The notes under the pieces: generated by a model | The model's input: only the letters and a program-made list of their open reading frames with translations | What the model was told of the DNA's origin: nothing | Database searches by the model: none | Shown here: piece by piece, positions 43,470 through 56,635 of the stretch | How positions within the stretch are numbered: position 1 is the first letter of the stretch | Layout: every line of letters starts with the position of its first letter | Made by a program: the position numbers and the translations under genes | Origin: Bromus sterilis | Lineage: Eukaryota; Streptophyta; Magnoliopsida; Poales; Poaceae | DNA: 64,000 bases | Assembly: GCA_950022295.1 (NCBI GenBank) | Contig: OX465596.1 | Span: 125,964,501-126,028,500 of the forward strand | Direction of reading: 5' to 3'

Positions 43470-46400
43470 TACAACATCTCAGACAATCGGCATACAACTG
43501 CCTTAAAATACAATACATCAGCGGAAGGTACATGTCTGAGTACAGACTACAATCAAATGCCTAGTGGCAAAAGAAAATCATCGATCCCATAACCACATGG
43601 ATCCAGGCCCTCCGCCGGGATCCGCCTAACTATTCGTCGTCGAGTCTCCACGTGAAACGTCGATCACCATACCTGTTGTCGATCAAGAACCCTGAAAAGA
43701 GTTTGGGGGTAGTATCATGAGTACATAGGTACTCAGCATCCAACTGTAGTCGTCATCTGACCCAGCAAGGACTTCATCACTCGTCATTCTAGGACAACTA
43801 GTAGTTTACAGTAAGGATGGGGTAAGTGGTGAGGTTGCTGCCGCACTAGCATTTATGAAGTGGCTAACGATCTAGAGAGTAAGATAAGAAGCCAAGCATT
43901 CGATGAGGAATCGCCTCCAACAAGTCTGCTATCCACCTACTACGCAAACATAACACCTATCCTATCCTTGTCCTCCTCTTCGCATCCCGACGAAGAAGAA
44001 GCATTCAAGGCACACACACGTGGATCAAGTTATATTAAGATTATCTCAGTTGTTGTTGTCTATGAACAAGGAGTAGGTCTCAAGTCGTCCATAACCGTGG
44101 ACACGGCTTCTCGAAAAGATTTAACCCTGCAGGGGTGTACCAACTTCCCATTACAAGGCTCCGCACGCACGCCCATCTCTCTCAGTTGCTACCCATCACA
44201 GCCAACCATTTTATGATTTAGTTCCGAGAGATCCGAAACGACAGGTCCCTCTATCTAACAACGAACAAATCATATCATCAATAACAATAATAATAATGTG
44301 ATAGCCCAAACCAAGTAGTAACAGGATAACATCGTAGCATCCTAAGCATGCATACTAAGCAGGGGCTGAGCAACGAGCAATAGTAACATAGCAGTACAAG
44401 GTTTGCTGGGAGGGGACATGGCTGTATCGGTTTGAAAGAGGCTGTAAACATGTGGTAGGATCAAACATCGAACCTAATCTAGACTAGCATGCAAACCGTT
44501 GGTTGAAATAGAATGGATCATAAGTAATGTATAGTCCTTGCCTGTTGATAAGTCGGGTTCCGAAGGTGTAGTTGATCGCAAGCTCGCATCGTCTCCGAGA
44601 GGTACCCGCGGAAGCACACAAGACGGTAAACACTGGAAAGCAATCAATGAGCAAGCATCTATTACTACGAAGCAAACACGAGCAAGCATCAACAAGAAGG
44701 TAACACAATACATCGCACCTACCGTCGAGAGCGGTACTAACAGGTTAAATGGAGTACTCGTCACACACGACGATACCGCACATTTACGAATGTTCAAGTT
44801 GTTTAGCTACAGGTGATCAACAAAGGTTGTTAACATGGCATCTCACTCAAGCATGGCATAGCACACAAACATGTCAAGAGGTGAAGCATAAGATAAACTA
44901 TCTATGCTAGTCAATTTAAGCGGGTAAAATTCCTACACATGGCACATCACTATTTACCCCGCAAAATAAATATGTTTGGTACTGTTTTCCCCTAAACAAT
45001 ATTTTATTATTTTATTTAGCAAGCAAGAACAGCATAAACACAATCTACATGCAATTCTAGTCAAGTTACATATAAAGAACATTTTAAGCAGAGCAACGGT
45101 TAAAAAGTTATGACAGTTACAGATTACAGTGGCAAGCAGTTGTAAATAGCAGGTAAACAGCATGTAAACAAAGTCAAACATGGCAACAAAGCACTATTTG
45201 TTAATCTATGAGCAAAACGGAGCAACTTTCATGTAGAAAGCGTTTCCATCGGAGCTACCGGTGAAAAGATATTCGCATCGCAAAAATACAACACAATCTG
45301 CCAAAATAATAAGCCCCAAAAAAAATAAGCCTCCACGGGCTGAATCTGCTACTGATGGGCCTAAACAGGGCCGCTATATAACTAAAAATCGCCCAGGACG
45401 CTAAACAGGAGAAACCTATTGGGCCGAGCCCATTAGCAGCAACAGCAAAAGGGAGAAAAAAAAGGAAAAGGGTCTCACCCTAGAGGGCCTGGCCCAGAAG
45501 GCATGGGCGCTGCGCCCTGGGTGGAGGGAGCTGGCTGGGCCGCATGTGGAGCTGGGCTGCAGGGGCGCCTGGCCCACGTCGGCCTCCACACGTGGAACGG
45601 GGTGAGCGAGCGGCTCGGGCTCCTCCCGAGCAGGACCGCAGGCGGCGGCGGAGCTTCGCCTCGCCGGCGAGGTGGTGTGGCCGGGGATGCGCGTAGGAGG
45701 GCTGGAGGCGGCGGAACGGGGTCGGCGGCGCTGGATCCGGTCGTCGTCGACAGGGGAGGCGCGCGGCGGCTCAGACGCGAAGGCCGGCGGGATCCTACTC
45801 TGTTCCCGTGCGGCGACGTCCATGGCTGCCCTGGATGAAGCCGGCTGCGAAGGAAGGCGAGGGAGGAGATCAGAGGAGGAAGAAGGAGAGGAGGAGGACG
45901 CGAGGGGAGAGGGGGAGGCGGCGACCTGGCAGGGGCTCGGCGGCTCGTCTCGCCTGAGCAGACAGCAGCGCGGCAGCCGGAGATGAGGCGGCGGCGCGAG
46001 GCCCCTCGGGTGGCTGCGCGGTTGGGCTGGATGAGAGAGGGGGAGGTCAGGCGCTGACGTGGCAGACTCTGGGCCGTCGCATCCTCAGATCCGGTGGTCC
46101 AGATTCGTTGGGAGCTATTTTTCAGATCTGGGGGCTAGGGTTGTACGAAAATGGGGGTGTTTTTGGGGCAAAGTGGAGGGGGTGGCTGCAAAATTTAGGC
46201 TAGGGAAACCCTAGAAAGAGGTGGGGGTGTGGTGGTCTTTATATAGCCCAGGTGGCTGGCAGTTTGCAAAAACATCCCCGCTTTTTCTCTCTCGCGCGCG
46301 GTGTTTACGTTTCTGACCGCCGGGAGTCCGCAGGACCTCCGATTCGGGTAAAACTTCGAACTGCGCGATCAGCGCGTCGAGCCGGTGGCATTCACCTCGC

Positions 46401-46712
46401 GCTGGAACCGTTCCGACAATACTTTCCGACGCGCTATAAAAATATCCCGTTTAATTATTAAACGGGGTTTTTTGTTCCGTTGGCTTCGGCTGGTCTCGTG
46501 CGGTTTTGCGACGGTGATCGGGTGAAACCCGGTGTCGGAAAGGTCGACTGTCAGGGTGGCAAAGGGTCGGTCTTCGTCCGGTACGAGATAAGAGGGGGAA
46601 AATAATCGTTGATCGATAAATCGGGGATGCAAACACCGCAAACAAATCAGACAATCAAACAATTCACACCGAAAACAAAAAATTTCATTTTTGTAAAATC
46701 TGGGCTGTTACA
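43470..46712 (-). repeat. Long gypsy LTR, continuation, minus strand
   Basis: It continues the LTR started at 38755-38886 and ends GGGCTGTTACA (minus start TGTAACAGCCC). A minus-strand TATATAAA box lies at 46238-46245. The region 45410-46200 is GC-rich with long meaningless frames. It resembles the next two LTRs in its left part and last ~250 bp but differs in the middle, so it is a related subfamily. Confidence 0.75.
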
Positions 46713-49700
46713 AGCTACAAGGATATAAAATCTCATACAATCTCCATACAACTTCCTTAAATACATTACATCAACAGAAGATACATGTCTGAGTACAGAC
46801 TACAATCAAATGGCTAGTGGCAAAGGTAAAACACACCATTCCCACGTCCAAACGGGTCCAGGCTCTCCGCCAGGATGCACCTAACTTGTCGTCGTCGAGT
46901 CTCCATGAAGGCATCCAGAAGAAGGGTCGTCGATCTCCTCTTTAGTCCAAGATCGTTTTCATAACGTACGCAAAAGAGAAAAGAAGGTTGAGCTATATCA
47001 ACAAGTCTTGTAACTAACTTCTCATGGTAAGATGGGGGTAGTGGTTGAGGTTGCAGTCGCACTAGAAATATATGAGTGGCTAACGATCTACTTTAGAGTA
47101 AGATGAGAACCAAGCATTCGATGAGGAATCGCCTCCAACAAGTATTTCTATCATCTACTTACGCAAACATAACACCTATCCTATCCTTGTCCTCCCCTTC
47201 GCATCCCGACGAAGAAGTAGTCAAGGCACACACACACATTGATCAAGTTCATTAAGATTATCTCAGTTGTTGTTGTTGTTGTCTATGAACAAGGAGTAGG
47301 TCTCAAGTCGTCCGTAACCGTGGACACGGCTTCTCGAAAAGTGTTAACACTGCAGGGGTGTACCAACTGCCCATTACAAGGATCCGCACGCACGCCCATC
47401 TCTCTTAGTTTCTACCCATCACAGGCAGCCATTTTATGATTTAGTCCCGATAGATCCGGAACGACGGGTCACTCTAACTAACAACGCACAAATCCGGGTG
47501 CCCTCCGGGGAGTCGACACCCAATCCGAAAGCCAGCCGCGCTCTCGGATCGGACTCTTCCGTCTGGATGAGTTCGGGGTAACTAACCCATCACTGTGGGC
47601 AGCCCCCTAGCTTCCAGGTGTGGACCAACAAAGGAACTCTGTCTCCGCTGGCCCGAGTTGTTTGGAAATCTGCTGGGGTACCAACCAAGCACACAGACAT
47701 TTTCAAATGGTAAATCAGCTATGTTTGAAGCTAGATAGGTAAGAAGAGGGGACACCATAGCATCCCACACGCGGTTAGGCACGGTCGTCAAGAGACACAA
47801 TACCCGGAACTAGGGTCCTAGGTGACTCGAATGGAACAAAGCGTCGGGGCTGATAGCCTAGACTTTCCATCCTTCGTGGAATATAGTCAACATTATAATA
47901 ATCATATCATCCACACCAATATAATAATGTGATAGCCCAATCCAACGAGTAACAGGATAAAAGTTGATAGCATCCTAAGCATGCATACTAAGCAGTGGTT
48001 AAGCAAGCAAGGTACATGGCCAAACAATGGTTTGCTGGGACGTGGGGGACATGGTTGTTTGGGTTTATTTGAGAGGCATGAATATGAAGTGGTAGGATCA
48101 AGCAATCGTTATATCCTATAACTAGGCACAACTGAGCTGAAAGTTATAAGCATGATATATGATCCTCCTTACCTGATGAGAAGACGAAACCGAAGGTATA
48201 GTCGATCGCAAGCTCGTATCGTCTCCGAGAGTAACCGCGGGAGCACACAAGAAGGAAACACTGGAAAAGGCAATCGATGAGCAAGCATCTATTACTACGA
48301 AGCAATCACGAGAAAGCATCAACAATAAGGCAACACGAAACAACGCACTGCGGTATCGCATCTATCGTCCAGAGCGGTTACTAACAGGTTAAGTGAGGTA
48401 CTCGTCACACACGACGATACTGCACATTTACAAAGGTTCAAGTTGTTTAGCTACACAACATGAGCAAAAGTAACTAACATGGCATCTCACTCAAGCATGG
48501 CATATCACACAATCATGACAGGAGGTGAAGCATAAGATAAACGATCTATTCTAGTCAATTTAAGTAATGGCACAACCTAAACATGGCATTCCACTAAGGG
48601 CCCCACGATGGTTAAAGCATTTGGCACTGTTCTGCCTAAATCATATTTTTGGTTGGTTAACAACAAAAAACAATAGCACAATCACAATCAAGTTACATAT
48701 AAAGAACACCCCAAACGGAGTTACGGTGAAAAAAAGATACAAGCATGACAATTTACGGGTACATGTTGTTAAAATCAGGGAGCACAATTTAGAGCAATGA
48801 AGCAATTAGCTACTGAATGCAAACATGCACCAAAATGATTTGGATCAACAGTAGACATGACAAGGAAAGCATGGCAACAAAGTTTCATGTATATGAGCAT
48901 CAGGAATAAGTAATTGTAACTCATACAAAATGCAAGAAAATACTACTAGTCTAGGGACTTGGTGAAAAACAGGGCATGTGACAGCAAACAGCAGGTTTGC
49001 ACTTTGGGATCTTGAGAACTATATGAAAAACAACCATATCATGGCAAACCATAGCATGGCATAAAAGTATACATGGCAAGGATCAATTAATTACATTGGA
49101 GCTAATGCATATGAAGCATTGATCACTAACTATAAGGCATCAAAGTAGCAACTTTATATAAACAACAACACATGTTATCAGGGTCACCACTTTGGATCAA
49201 GATATAAAATAGCTACAATAGGCAAACATCGCAAAGAGATGCATATAATTGAATTACACATGATGCTTAACACATACAAGAAAGAATCAGTAGCATAGGC
49301 CTCATGGATGTGACACAATCATCAACAAAAGTTGCAAGAAAATAACAACATCCGCAGTAAACATTCTGGTGCACACTTCAACAATGATTAACGACATCTA
49401 AATGGTCTCAAATGGATTAAATCCCAAAAGCATTATAATTGAGCACATCATGCAGCACACTTTTCATTTTGGGCGCATCTCTGTACGGGCTACAGATTAC
49501 TCGCAAACCTACTCGCAAATAGGCATCAGCAGCAACAACTAAAGGACTTTGCAGAAATATGAAAAAAAGAAGAGGAAAGGAAGAAAAAAAATGGGGAAGG
49601 CTCACCATGGGCCTCAGACCACCTGGCTGGCGGCTGGCGCTGGAGGGGCTGGCGGGCCTCGCTGGGGCAGGTCTGGCCCAGGAGGCCGGCGGCTGGGCTC

Positions 49701-50182
49701 GACCAGGGCGGCGGTTGGCTGGACAGTTTACGCAAACGCACTCGAGTCTTCTCTCTCGCATCCGGCATTTCACGTTTCTGGCCGCCGGGAGTCCATACGA
49801 CCTCCGATTCGGGCGAAATGTCCAACCAGCCGCTCAGCGTGGTGAGCCCGTCAGTTGTACTTCACTTCGATACCGTTCTGAGAATATATTCTGGCGCCCA
49901 ATAAAATAACCCATTTAATTATTAAATTGGGTTTTTTGTTCCGATGGCGATGGTTGGTCTTGTGCCGGAAGTCGCAACGGTGCTCAGGTGAAACCCGATG
50001 TCGCAAAGGTCGTGTGCCATGGTGGAAAGGTTCGGTCGCGCATGACGATACGAGAAGGAGGGGGGAAATATAATCACCATTTAATAAATCGGCGAAGCAA
50101 ACACTGCAAACAATTCTAACAAGCAACAAAATAATGCAACAAACAAAATTTTTAATTAGGGTTGAATTTACGGGCTGTTACA
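46713..50182 (-). repeat. 3' LTR of the gutted element, first 137 bp missing
   Basis: It starts at AGCTACAAGG, equivalent to 50921 in the other LTR, and ends GGGCTGTTACA. At the junction TTACA occurs both at the end of the previous LTR and just before the matching point in the intact LTR. Confidence 0.82.
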
Positions 50183-50783
50183 AAACAACACCACCAACAC
50201 GGGATCTCGTCCCGAGATCCTGGACGGTCCGGGGAGAAGAGGGGAGAGAAAAGAGAGTCGACGATCTTCAACACCACCAACAAGGGACTCAGCTCCTTGT
50301 CGAACGACGAACCTCCATCGAGAAACTTTCTGTAGAGAGACGACAACATCGAAAGACGGAGCCATCAGAATATCAAGAGGAAGAACAATAGTTCAGAACG
50401 ATGATCAAGGAAGCATTCTCATGTAAATCATGAGGATAATGGGCAAGAGGAATGAAGTCAACAGACGACCAAGATGTTAGCCGGAGTCGGAGAGCTAAAG
50501 GTACTACAGGAATTCCCAAACCTGAGATCGGAATCGAGACAATACACTGCAAACGAACATTGTAACGATTTCGATACTCAACTAACTCGATATCATAGGA
50601 TTTAAAGGGGGATAAGGAGAGAGTAAAACACTTACATCACTTGTCCTGACCAGAGCAAGGGTAAGGAGTCAAAAGAATCCTACTCTCCGATAACTAACTT
50701 AGTAACTACAAAATATTTTTTTAGTCTAGACTCGACCTCGGCCAGAAAAGGGATCGTACAGTGGTAAGGCTCTGATACAAAGT
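50183..50783 (-). pseudogene. Residual interior of the gutted element
   Basis: On the minus strand next to the left LTR, a frame ending in PGSRDEI resembles the last residues of chromodomain gypsy pol (compare ESRDEI at 34893-34910). Towards the right LTR the sequence is leader-like. Everything between, several kilobases in an intact relative, is absent. Confidence 0.6.
50768..50780 (-). promoter_or_regulatory. Primer binding site, tRNA-iMet, one mismatch
   Basis: The plus strand reads GGCTCTGATACAA where the perfect complement of the site would be GGCTCTGATACCA. It lies three bases from the LTR at 50784. Confidence 0.8.
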
Positions 50784-53700
50784 TGTAAGGCCCTATATGC
50801 GGTACTTTTCCAGATCTGGATGTTTCCATCCAAATACGAGGATGAAGCACATATCGGTCCCACCGCAACATATGACAATGCTATATGCTCCGGATTTCCA
50901 ACATGATATCACAACATTACAGCTACAAGGATATAACATCTCATACAATCGGAATACAGCGGAAGATACATGTCTAAGTACAGACTACAATCAAATGCCT
51001 AGTGGAAAAGATAAACACACCAATCCCACGTCCACACGGGTCCAGGCTCTCCGCCGGGATCCACCTAACTAGTCATCGTCGGGTCTCCGCGAAGGCGTCC
51101 AGAAGAAGGCTCGTCGAGCTCCTCTGTAGTCCAAGGTCGTTTGCATAACATGCGTAAAAGAGAAAAGAAGGGGTGAGCTACATGAACAATTATTGTAACT
51201 AACTTCTCACGGTATGATGGGGGTAGTGGTTGAGGTTGCAGTCGCCTTAGCAATATATGAGTGGCTAACGATCTACTTTAGAGTAAGATGAGAACCAAGC
51301 ATTCGATGAGGAATCGCCTCCAACAAGTCTTGCTATCATCTACTTACGCAAACATAACACCTATCCTATCCTTGTCCTCCCCTTCGCGTCCCGATGAAGA
51401 AGAAGTAGTCAAGGCACACACACACATTGATCAAGTTCATTAAGATTATCTCAGTTGTTGTTGTCTATGAACAAGGAGTAGGTCTCAAGTCGTCCGTAAC
51501 CGTGGACACGGCTTCTCGAAAAGTGTTAACACTGCAGGGGTGTACCAACTGCCCATTACAAGGATCCGCACGCACGCCCATCTCTCTTAGTTTCTACCCA
51601 TCACAGGCAGCCATTTTATGATTTAGTCCCGATAGATCCGGAACGACGGGTCACTCTAACTAACAACGCACAAATCCGGGTGGCCCATGGGAGTCGACAA
51701 CCAATCCAAAAGCCGGCCGCGCTCTCGGATCGGACTCTTCCGTCTGGACGAGGTCGGGGTAAGTAACCCATCACTGTGGGCAGCCCCCTAGCTTCCAGTT
51801 GTGGACCAACAAAAGAACTCTGTCTCCGCTGGACCGAGTTGTTTGGAAATCTACTGGGGTACCAACCAAGCACACACACATTTTCAAATGGTAAATCAGC
51901 TTGGGCCACCATTAGAAATGTTTCAAATTAGATACGTAAGAAGAGGGGACCCCATAGCATCCCACACACAGTTATGCACGATCGTCAAGAGACACAATAC
52001 CCGGAACTCGGGTCCTAGGTGACTTGAATGGAACAACGCTTAGGGGCGGGATAGCCTAGACCTTCCATCCTTCGTAGAATATAGTCAACATTATAATAAT
52101 CATATCATCCACAGCAATATAATAATGTGATAGCCCAATCCAAGGAGTAACAGGATAAAATATGATAGCATCCTAAGAATGCATACTAAGAAGTGGTTAA
52201 GCAAGCAAGGTACATGGCCAAACAATGGTTTGCTGGGACGTGGGGGACATGGTTGTTTGGGTTTATTTGAGAGGCATGAATATGTACTGGTAGGATCAAG
52301 CAATCGTTCTATCCTACACCTAGGCACAAGTGAGCTGAAAGTTATAAGCATGATATATGCTACCCCTTACCTGATGAGAAGACGAAACCAAAGGTGTAGT
52401 CAATCGCAAGCTCGCATCGTCTCCGAGAGTAACCATGGGAGCACAAAAGAAGGAAACACTGGAAAAGGCAATCGACGAGAAAGAATCTATTACTACGAAG
52501 CAATCACGAGAAAGTATCAACAAGAAGGCAACACGAGACAACGCACTACGGTATCGCATCTATCGTCGAGAGCGGTTACTAATAGGTTAAGTGAGGTACT
52601 CGTCACACACGACGATACCGCACATTTAGAAAGGTTCCAGTTGTTTAGCTACACAACATGAGCAAAATTTATTAACATGGCATATCACACAATCATGAAA
52701 GGAGGTGAAGCATAAGATAAACTATCTATGCTAGTCAATTTAAGGGCCCGACGATGGTTAAAGCATTTTGTACTGTTCTGCCTAAATCGTATTTTTGGTT
52801 AGTTAACAAAAGCAAACAATAGCAGAATCACAATCTACATGAAATTCTAGTCAAGTTACATATAAAGAACACCCCAAATGGAGTTACGGTTAAAAAGATA
52901 CAAGCATCACAATTAACGGGTACATGCTGTTAACATCAGGGACCACAATTAAGAGCAATTAAACAATTAGCTACTGAATGCAAACATGCACCAAAATGAT
53001 GTGGATCAATAGTAGACATGACACGGAAGGCATGTCAACAAAGTTTCATGTATATGAGCATCAGGAACAAGTAATTGTAACTCATGAAAAATGCATGAAA
53101 ATACTACTCGTCTAGGGACTTGGTGAAAAACAGGGCATGTGACAGCAAACAACAGGGTTGCACTTTGGGATCTTGAGAACTATATGAACAGCAACCATAT
53201 CATGGAAAAACATAGCATGGCATAAAAGTATACATGGCAAGGATCAATTAATTACATTGGAGCTAATGCATATGAAGCATTGATCACTAACTATAAGGCA
53301 TCAAAGTAGCAACTTTATATAAACAGCAGCATGTGTTCTCAGGGTCACCACATTGGAGCAAGATATAAAATAGCTACAGAGGCAAACATGGCAAAAAGGA
53401 TGCGTAAAATTGAAGTACACATGATGCTTAACACATAAAAGAAAGAATCAATAGCATAGGACTCATGGATGTGACACAATCATCAACCAAAGTTGCAAGA
53501 AAATAACAACAGCAGCAGTAAACATTCTGGTGCACACTTCAACAGTGATTAACAACATCTAAATGGACTCAAATGGATTAACTCCCAAAAGCATTATGAT
53601 ACAGCACATCATGGAGCACACTTTTCATTTTGGTCGCATCGCTATACGGGTACAGATTACTCGCAATACTACTCGCAAACAGGCATCAGCAGCAACATCT

Positions 53701-54340
53701 AAAGGACTTGGCAGGAATATGAAAAAAAGAAGAGGAAAGGAAGAAAAAAATGGGGAAGGCTCATCACGGGCCTCGGCCCACCTGGCCGGCGGCTGGCGCT
53801 GGAGGGGCTGGCGGGCCGCGCTGGGGCAGGCCTGGCGCAGGAGCCCGGCGGTTGGGCTCGGCCAGAGTGGCGGTTGGCTGGCCAATTTACGCAAACGCCC
53901 TCGAGTCTTCTCTCTCGCGTCCGGTACTCCATGTTTCTGACCGCCGGGAGTCCATACGACCTCCGATTCTGGCAAAATCTCGAACCACGTGCTCAGCGCA
54001 GCGAGCCCGTCAGTCGTACCTCACTTCGATACTGTTGTGAGAATATTTTGCGGCGCCCAATAAAATAACCCATTTCATTATTAAATGGGGTTTTTCATTC
54101 CGATGGCGATGGTTGGTCTTGTGCCGGAAGTCGCGACGGTGCTCGGGTGAAACCCGATGTCGCAAAGGTCGTGTGCCATGGTGGAAAGGTTCGGTCGTGC
54201 ATGTCGATACGAGAAGGAGGGGGAAATATAATCACCGATTAATAAATCGGCGAAGCAAACACTACAATCAATTCTAACAAGCAACAAAATAATGCAACAA
54301 ACAAATTTCTTAATTAGGGTGGAATTTAAGGGCTATTACA
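50784..54340 (-). repeat. 5' LTR of the gutted element (3557 bp)
   Basis: The plus-strand start is TGTAAGGCCC and the end is GGGCTATTACA. It is the only complete copy of this LTR in the window and serves as reference for the two truncated relatives to its left. Confidence 0.85.
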
Positions 54341-54474
54341 GTTGGCATATAGGTTGCTCACTTAGTTGCACATCTAGACAACCTATCTTTATTGTTAAAC
54401 CTCAATTTGTTAAGAAAAACTTAAAAATTGTTAGTCGGCTCCCAACAAGTACGAATAGAAATCACTCGCTTAAC
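54341..54474. other. Unassigned repeat fragment
   Basis: AT-rich, no frame, no terminal repeats. It lies between an LTR end and an Athila-like LTR fragment and is probably a remnant of another retrotransposon. Confidence 0.4.
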
Positions 54475-54861
54475 CTGAACCTGCACACAAACACAAATAA
54501 CTTTGCTCCCAACGAGTTCAGAGAGGTTGTCAATCTCTCCGGTCTTGTTTTTTACAAAGGATCAAACACACGGTGGAAATAGTAGTGGTGATTGCAACGA
54601 AAAGGAAATAAAAGAAGTAAATGATTGAGGTGTAAACAATGATGAAAGTATGGACTGGGGTCCCATGATGTTCACTAGTGATGTCTCTCTCCAAAAAGAC
54701 AATAAATCAACTATGTTGGGTAAACAAATTACAGCTAGGCGATTGACAAAATTATAAACGCAACGCAATGCTAACCATGCTACAAGAAAGTTAGAGACTC
54801 AATCATATGGTCAGTACGCCAAGACAAGTAGACCGTTTATTCATCGGCATCTACTCACTAG
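54475..54861 (-). repeat. Athila-like LTR fragment
   Basis: It resembles 2830-3230 (shared ACCTGCACAC, AACTTTG..CCAACGA, GATGTCTCTCTCC, GGCAATTGACA-like blocks) but is clearly more diverged and lacks both LTR ends. It is cut at 54862 by a CACTA end. Confidence 0.75.
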
Positions 54862-56623
54862 CACTACTAGAAAAAAATGTCTTTAATGGCACACTGGTTT
54901 TGGGCGTTAATGACGCACATTAGGTGCGCCATTACTAACACACCATTAGTAGGCGATAGTAATGGCGCACATTTGGTGCGCCATTACTATCTTGGACACT
55001 AATGGCGCACCGAAAGTGCGCCATTACGAAGGCCAAAGGTGCGCCATTACTATGAATAATAGTTTTTTTTTCTTTTTCATTTCTTCATATGCAGAGGTTA
55101 CAACATACATCACAGATAAAAACAGCAGCATCAACATGCCAGCTATAACATCCGCCCATATGTAACAACCACATCTTGGGTACAGAAAAGCAAAAAAATG
55201 GGCAAATCAACACAATTAACAAGAGAGCAAATCACAAAGACTAGCATGAATCGTAATAAGTAAAAAAGTTCTTAACCAACATGTTATTAATTACAATAGA
55301 AAAATTGCACTGAAGACGCTTCACTCTTCGTCAGAAGATGAGATGACAATGAGTTTGTTCTTTGTTGCGGTCTGAGCTGCTTCCCATGCTACCGCTTGGC
55401 GTGCCGGGTTTGCTGGAGGGATATAGAGGTCGTTGTCATCACCCGGGGGTGGTACGCCCGGGTAGTGTTGCGCCCAAGCGGCATTGAAATCCGCCTGCTC
55501 TGCCGCGTCCTCCTCTTCTACCTCACCCCTATTCTGAAACAGCTCTGAAGCAGTGGGTTGAATGTCAGAGCTTCCCGTTGAAAAGAGGGATGCATAGGAG
55601 GACGTCGTCGATGCAGAGAAGCGCGAGCCCGTGGAGGAGCCCGACGAGCCTGGCGCTGGCGGCAAGGGGGCGGCGGCACCACGTACTATACGGCCGCCGG
55701 TGCTAATGTGGCAGGTTTTGCGAGAGAGAACCATGCCGGCCGTGCCGCAAAATATGTAATTCCACATTAAATACAACAAAATATGTAAAAATTGAACAAA
55801 CTCCTGACTGACAGTAATATATATATAGCTCAAAGAAAACTAGACATGTCATCACATGTACAGGTCATCGCTCCTAATATTAATACTTTTAAAATAGAAT
55901 ACTTTAGAGGTGTCAGTGCAAACTCTACCTAGCAGGTCATCACATGTAGAAATCATAAAAGTGCTACATTTATTAGATGGATAACACATATGCATGACAA
56001 CATGACATCGAAAAAGTAAGAAAAATTGTATGAAAAATTAAGGGACTAAATGTTTTCTGTGGGCCAATTGTAGCGGACAAGTAAATCTGAAAACAGGGCA
56101 ACCTACAGAAATCTACAAAATTTTAAGCCAAATATACCAGTGTAGCAGTCTGAAACAGGGCAACTTATAGAAATTTACAAAATCAGAAGCCAAATATATC
56201 AGGGCAACCTACATAAATTTAATTCTAAACTATCATGTGAACCAACGAGAGCAGTCTTTTCCCAATCTCGGTTGCAGCTTCCGCTGCTTCGGAGGCAAAC
56301 TAGTACAGTGAAACAGAACTAAAGCCATTTTTTAGCAAACTAGTAGCCGACTAGCAGTAGCGAACCAGGAACAAATTAGGAACAAATACAATACTGCATC
56401 CACTGAACGATATCTCTAGTTCTATACTGAACAATATCCAGTGCTGAACTAGTGCATCTCTAGTCCTGTTGGAAAGAACTACTGAACAGATTCACTGCTG
56501 CATTCGTAGCAAACGAGGAGCAGATTCACCATGCTAAATACATAACCTGGTTTCAGTTCAAATTTAAATTAAAAACATCTCATCTATTTTGAAATGAAGG
56601 AATTTTTTTCTTCTTTCTTTTTC
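54862..56623. mobile_element. Second CACTA-type element, one end and adjoining sequence
   Basis: It begins CACTACTAGAAAAAAATG and has subterminal repeats of AATGGCGCAC and its complement GTGCGCCATT (about six in 54885-55055), a family different from the 9.4-kb element. A small minus-strand frame lies at 55321-55722. The opposite terminus (ending TAGTG) is not found before 59670, so the element is truncated or its right end is further away. The stretch 55834-56623 is AT-rich with no frame. AGGGCAACYTA-type short repeats occur near 56095-56215. Confidence 0.7.
55321..55722 (-). CDS. Small Ser/Pro-rich, acidic protein of unknown function, 133 residues
   Basis: The frame starts MVLSRKTCHI, has a Gly/Ser/Pro-rich middle, an acidic patch (GEVEEEDAAEQADFNAAW) and a PPGDDNDLYIPP segment, and ends VISSSDEE. 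No stops interrupt it and there is no membrane segment or known domain. Its position 460 bp inside a CACTA end suggests a transposon-encoded or captured exon. It could be a terminal exon, since the sequence upstream (55723-55833) is also open but AT-rich. I do not recognise the protein. Confidence 0.45.
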   Translation of the reverse strand, partial: RKTCHISTGGRIVRGAAAPLPPAPGSSGSSTGSRFSASTTSSYASLFSTGSSDIQPTASELFQNRGEVEEEDAAEQADFNAAWAQHYPGVPPPGDDNDLYIPPANPARQAVAWEAAQTATKNKLIVISSSDEE

Positions 56624-56635
56624 ACTTGGATGACT
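56624..56635. repeat. LINE target duplication, ACTTGGATGACT, left
   Basis: The same 12 bases occur at 59338-59349. They bound the LINE exactly, next to its T-rich (poly-A complement) end on this side. Confidence 0.9.

Larger units (their letters stand above)
46713..54340 (-). mobile_element. Gutted gypsy element: two long LTRs around 601 bp of interior, minus strand
   Basis: The LTRs at 46713-50182 and 50784-54340 are highly similar over 3.4 kb. The interior 50183-50783 keeps the primer site next to the right LTR and a trace of the pol end next to the left LTR, but gag and nearly all of pol are gone. The left LTR lacks its first 137 bp and abuts the end of the preceding LTR. No target duplication can be shown for that reason. 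Confidence 0.82.

Noticed and set aside
38882..43474. Clean 5-bp target duplication for the LTR at 38887-43469
   Set aside because: The flanks AGCTA and TACAA do not match. The interrupted LTR also lost a few bases at the junction.
45416..45986. GC-rich frames in the LTR at 43470-46712
   Set aside because: Same situation as other LTR cores: overlapping frames on both strands and no motif.
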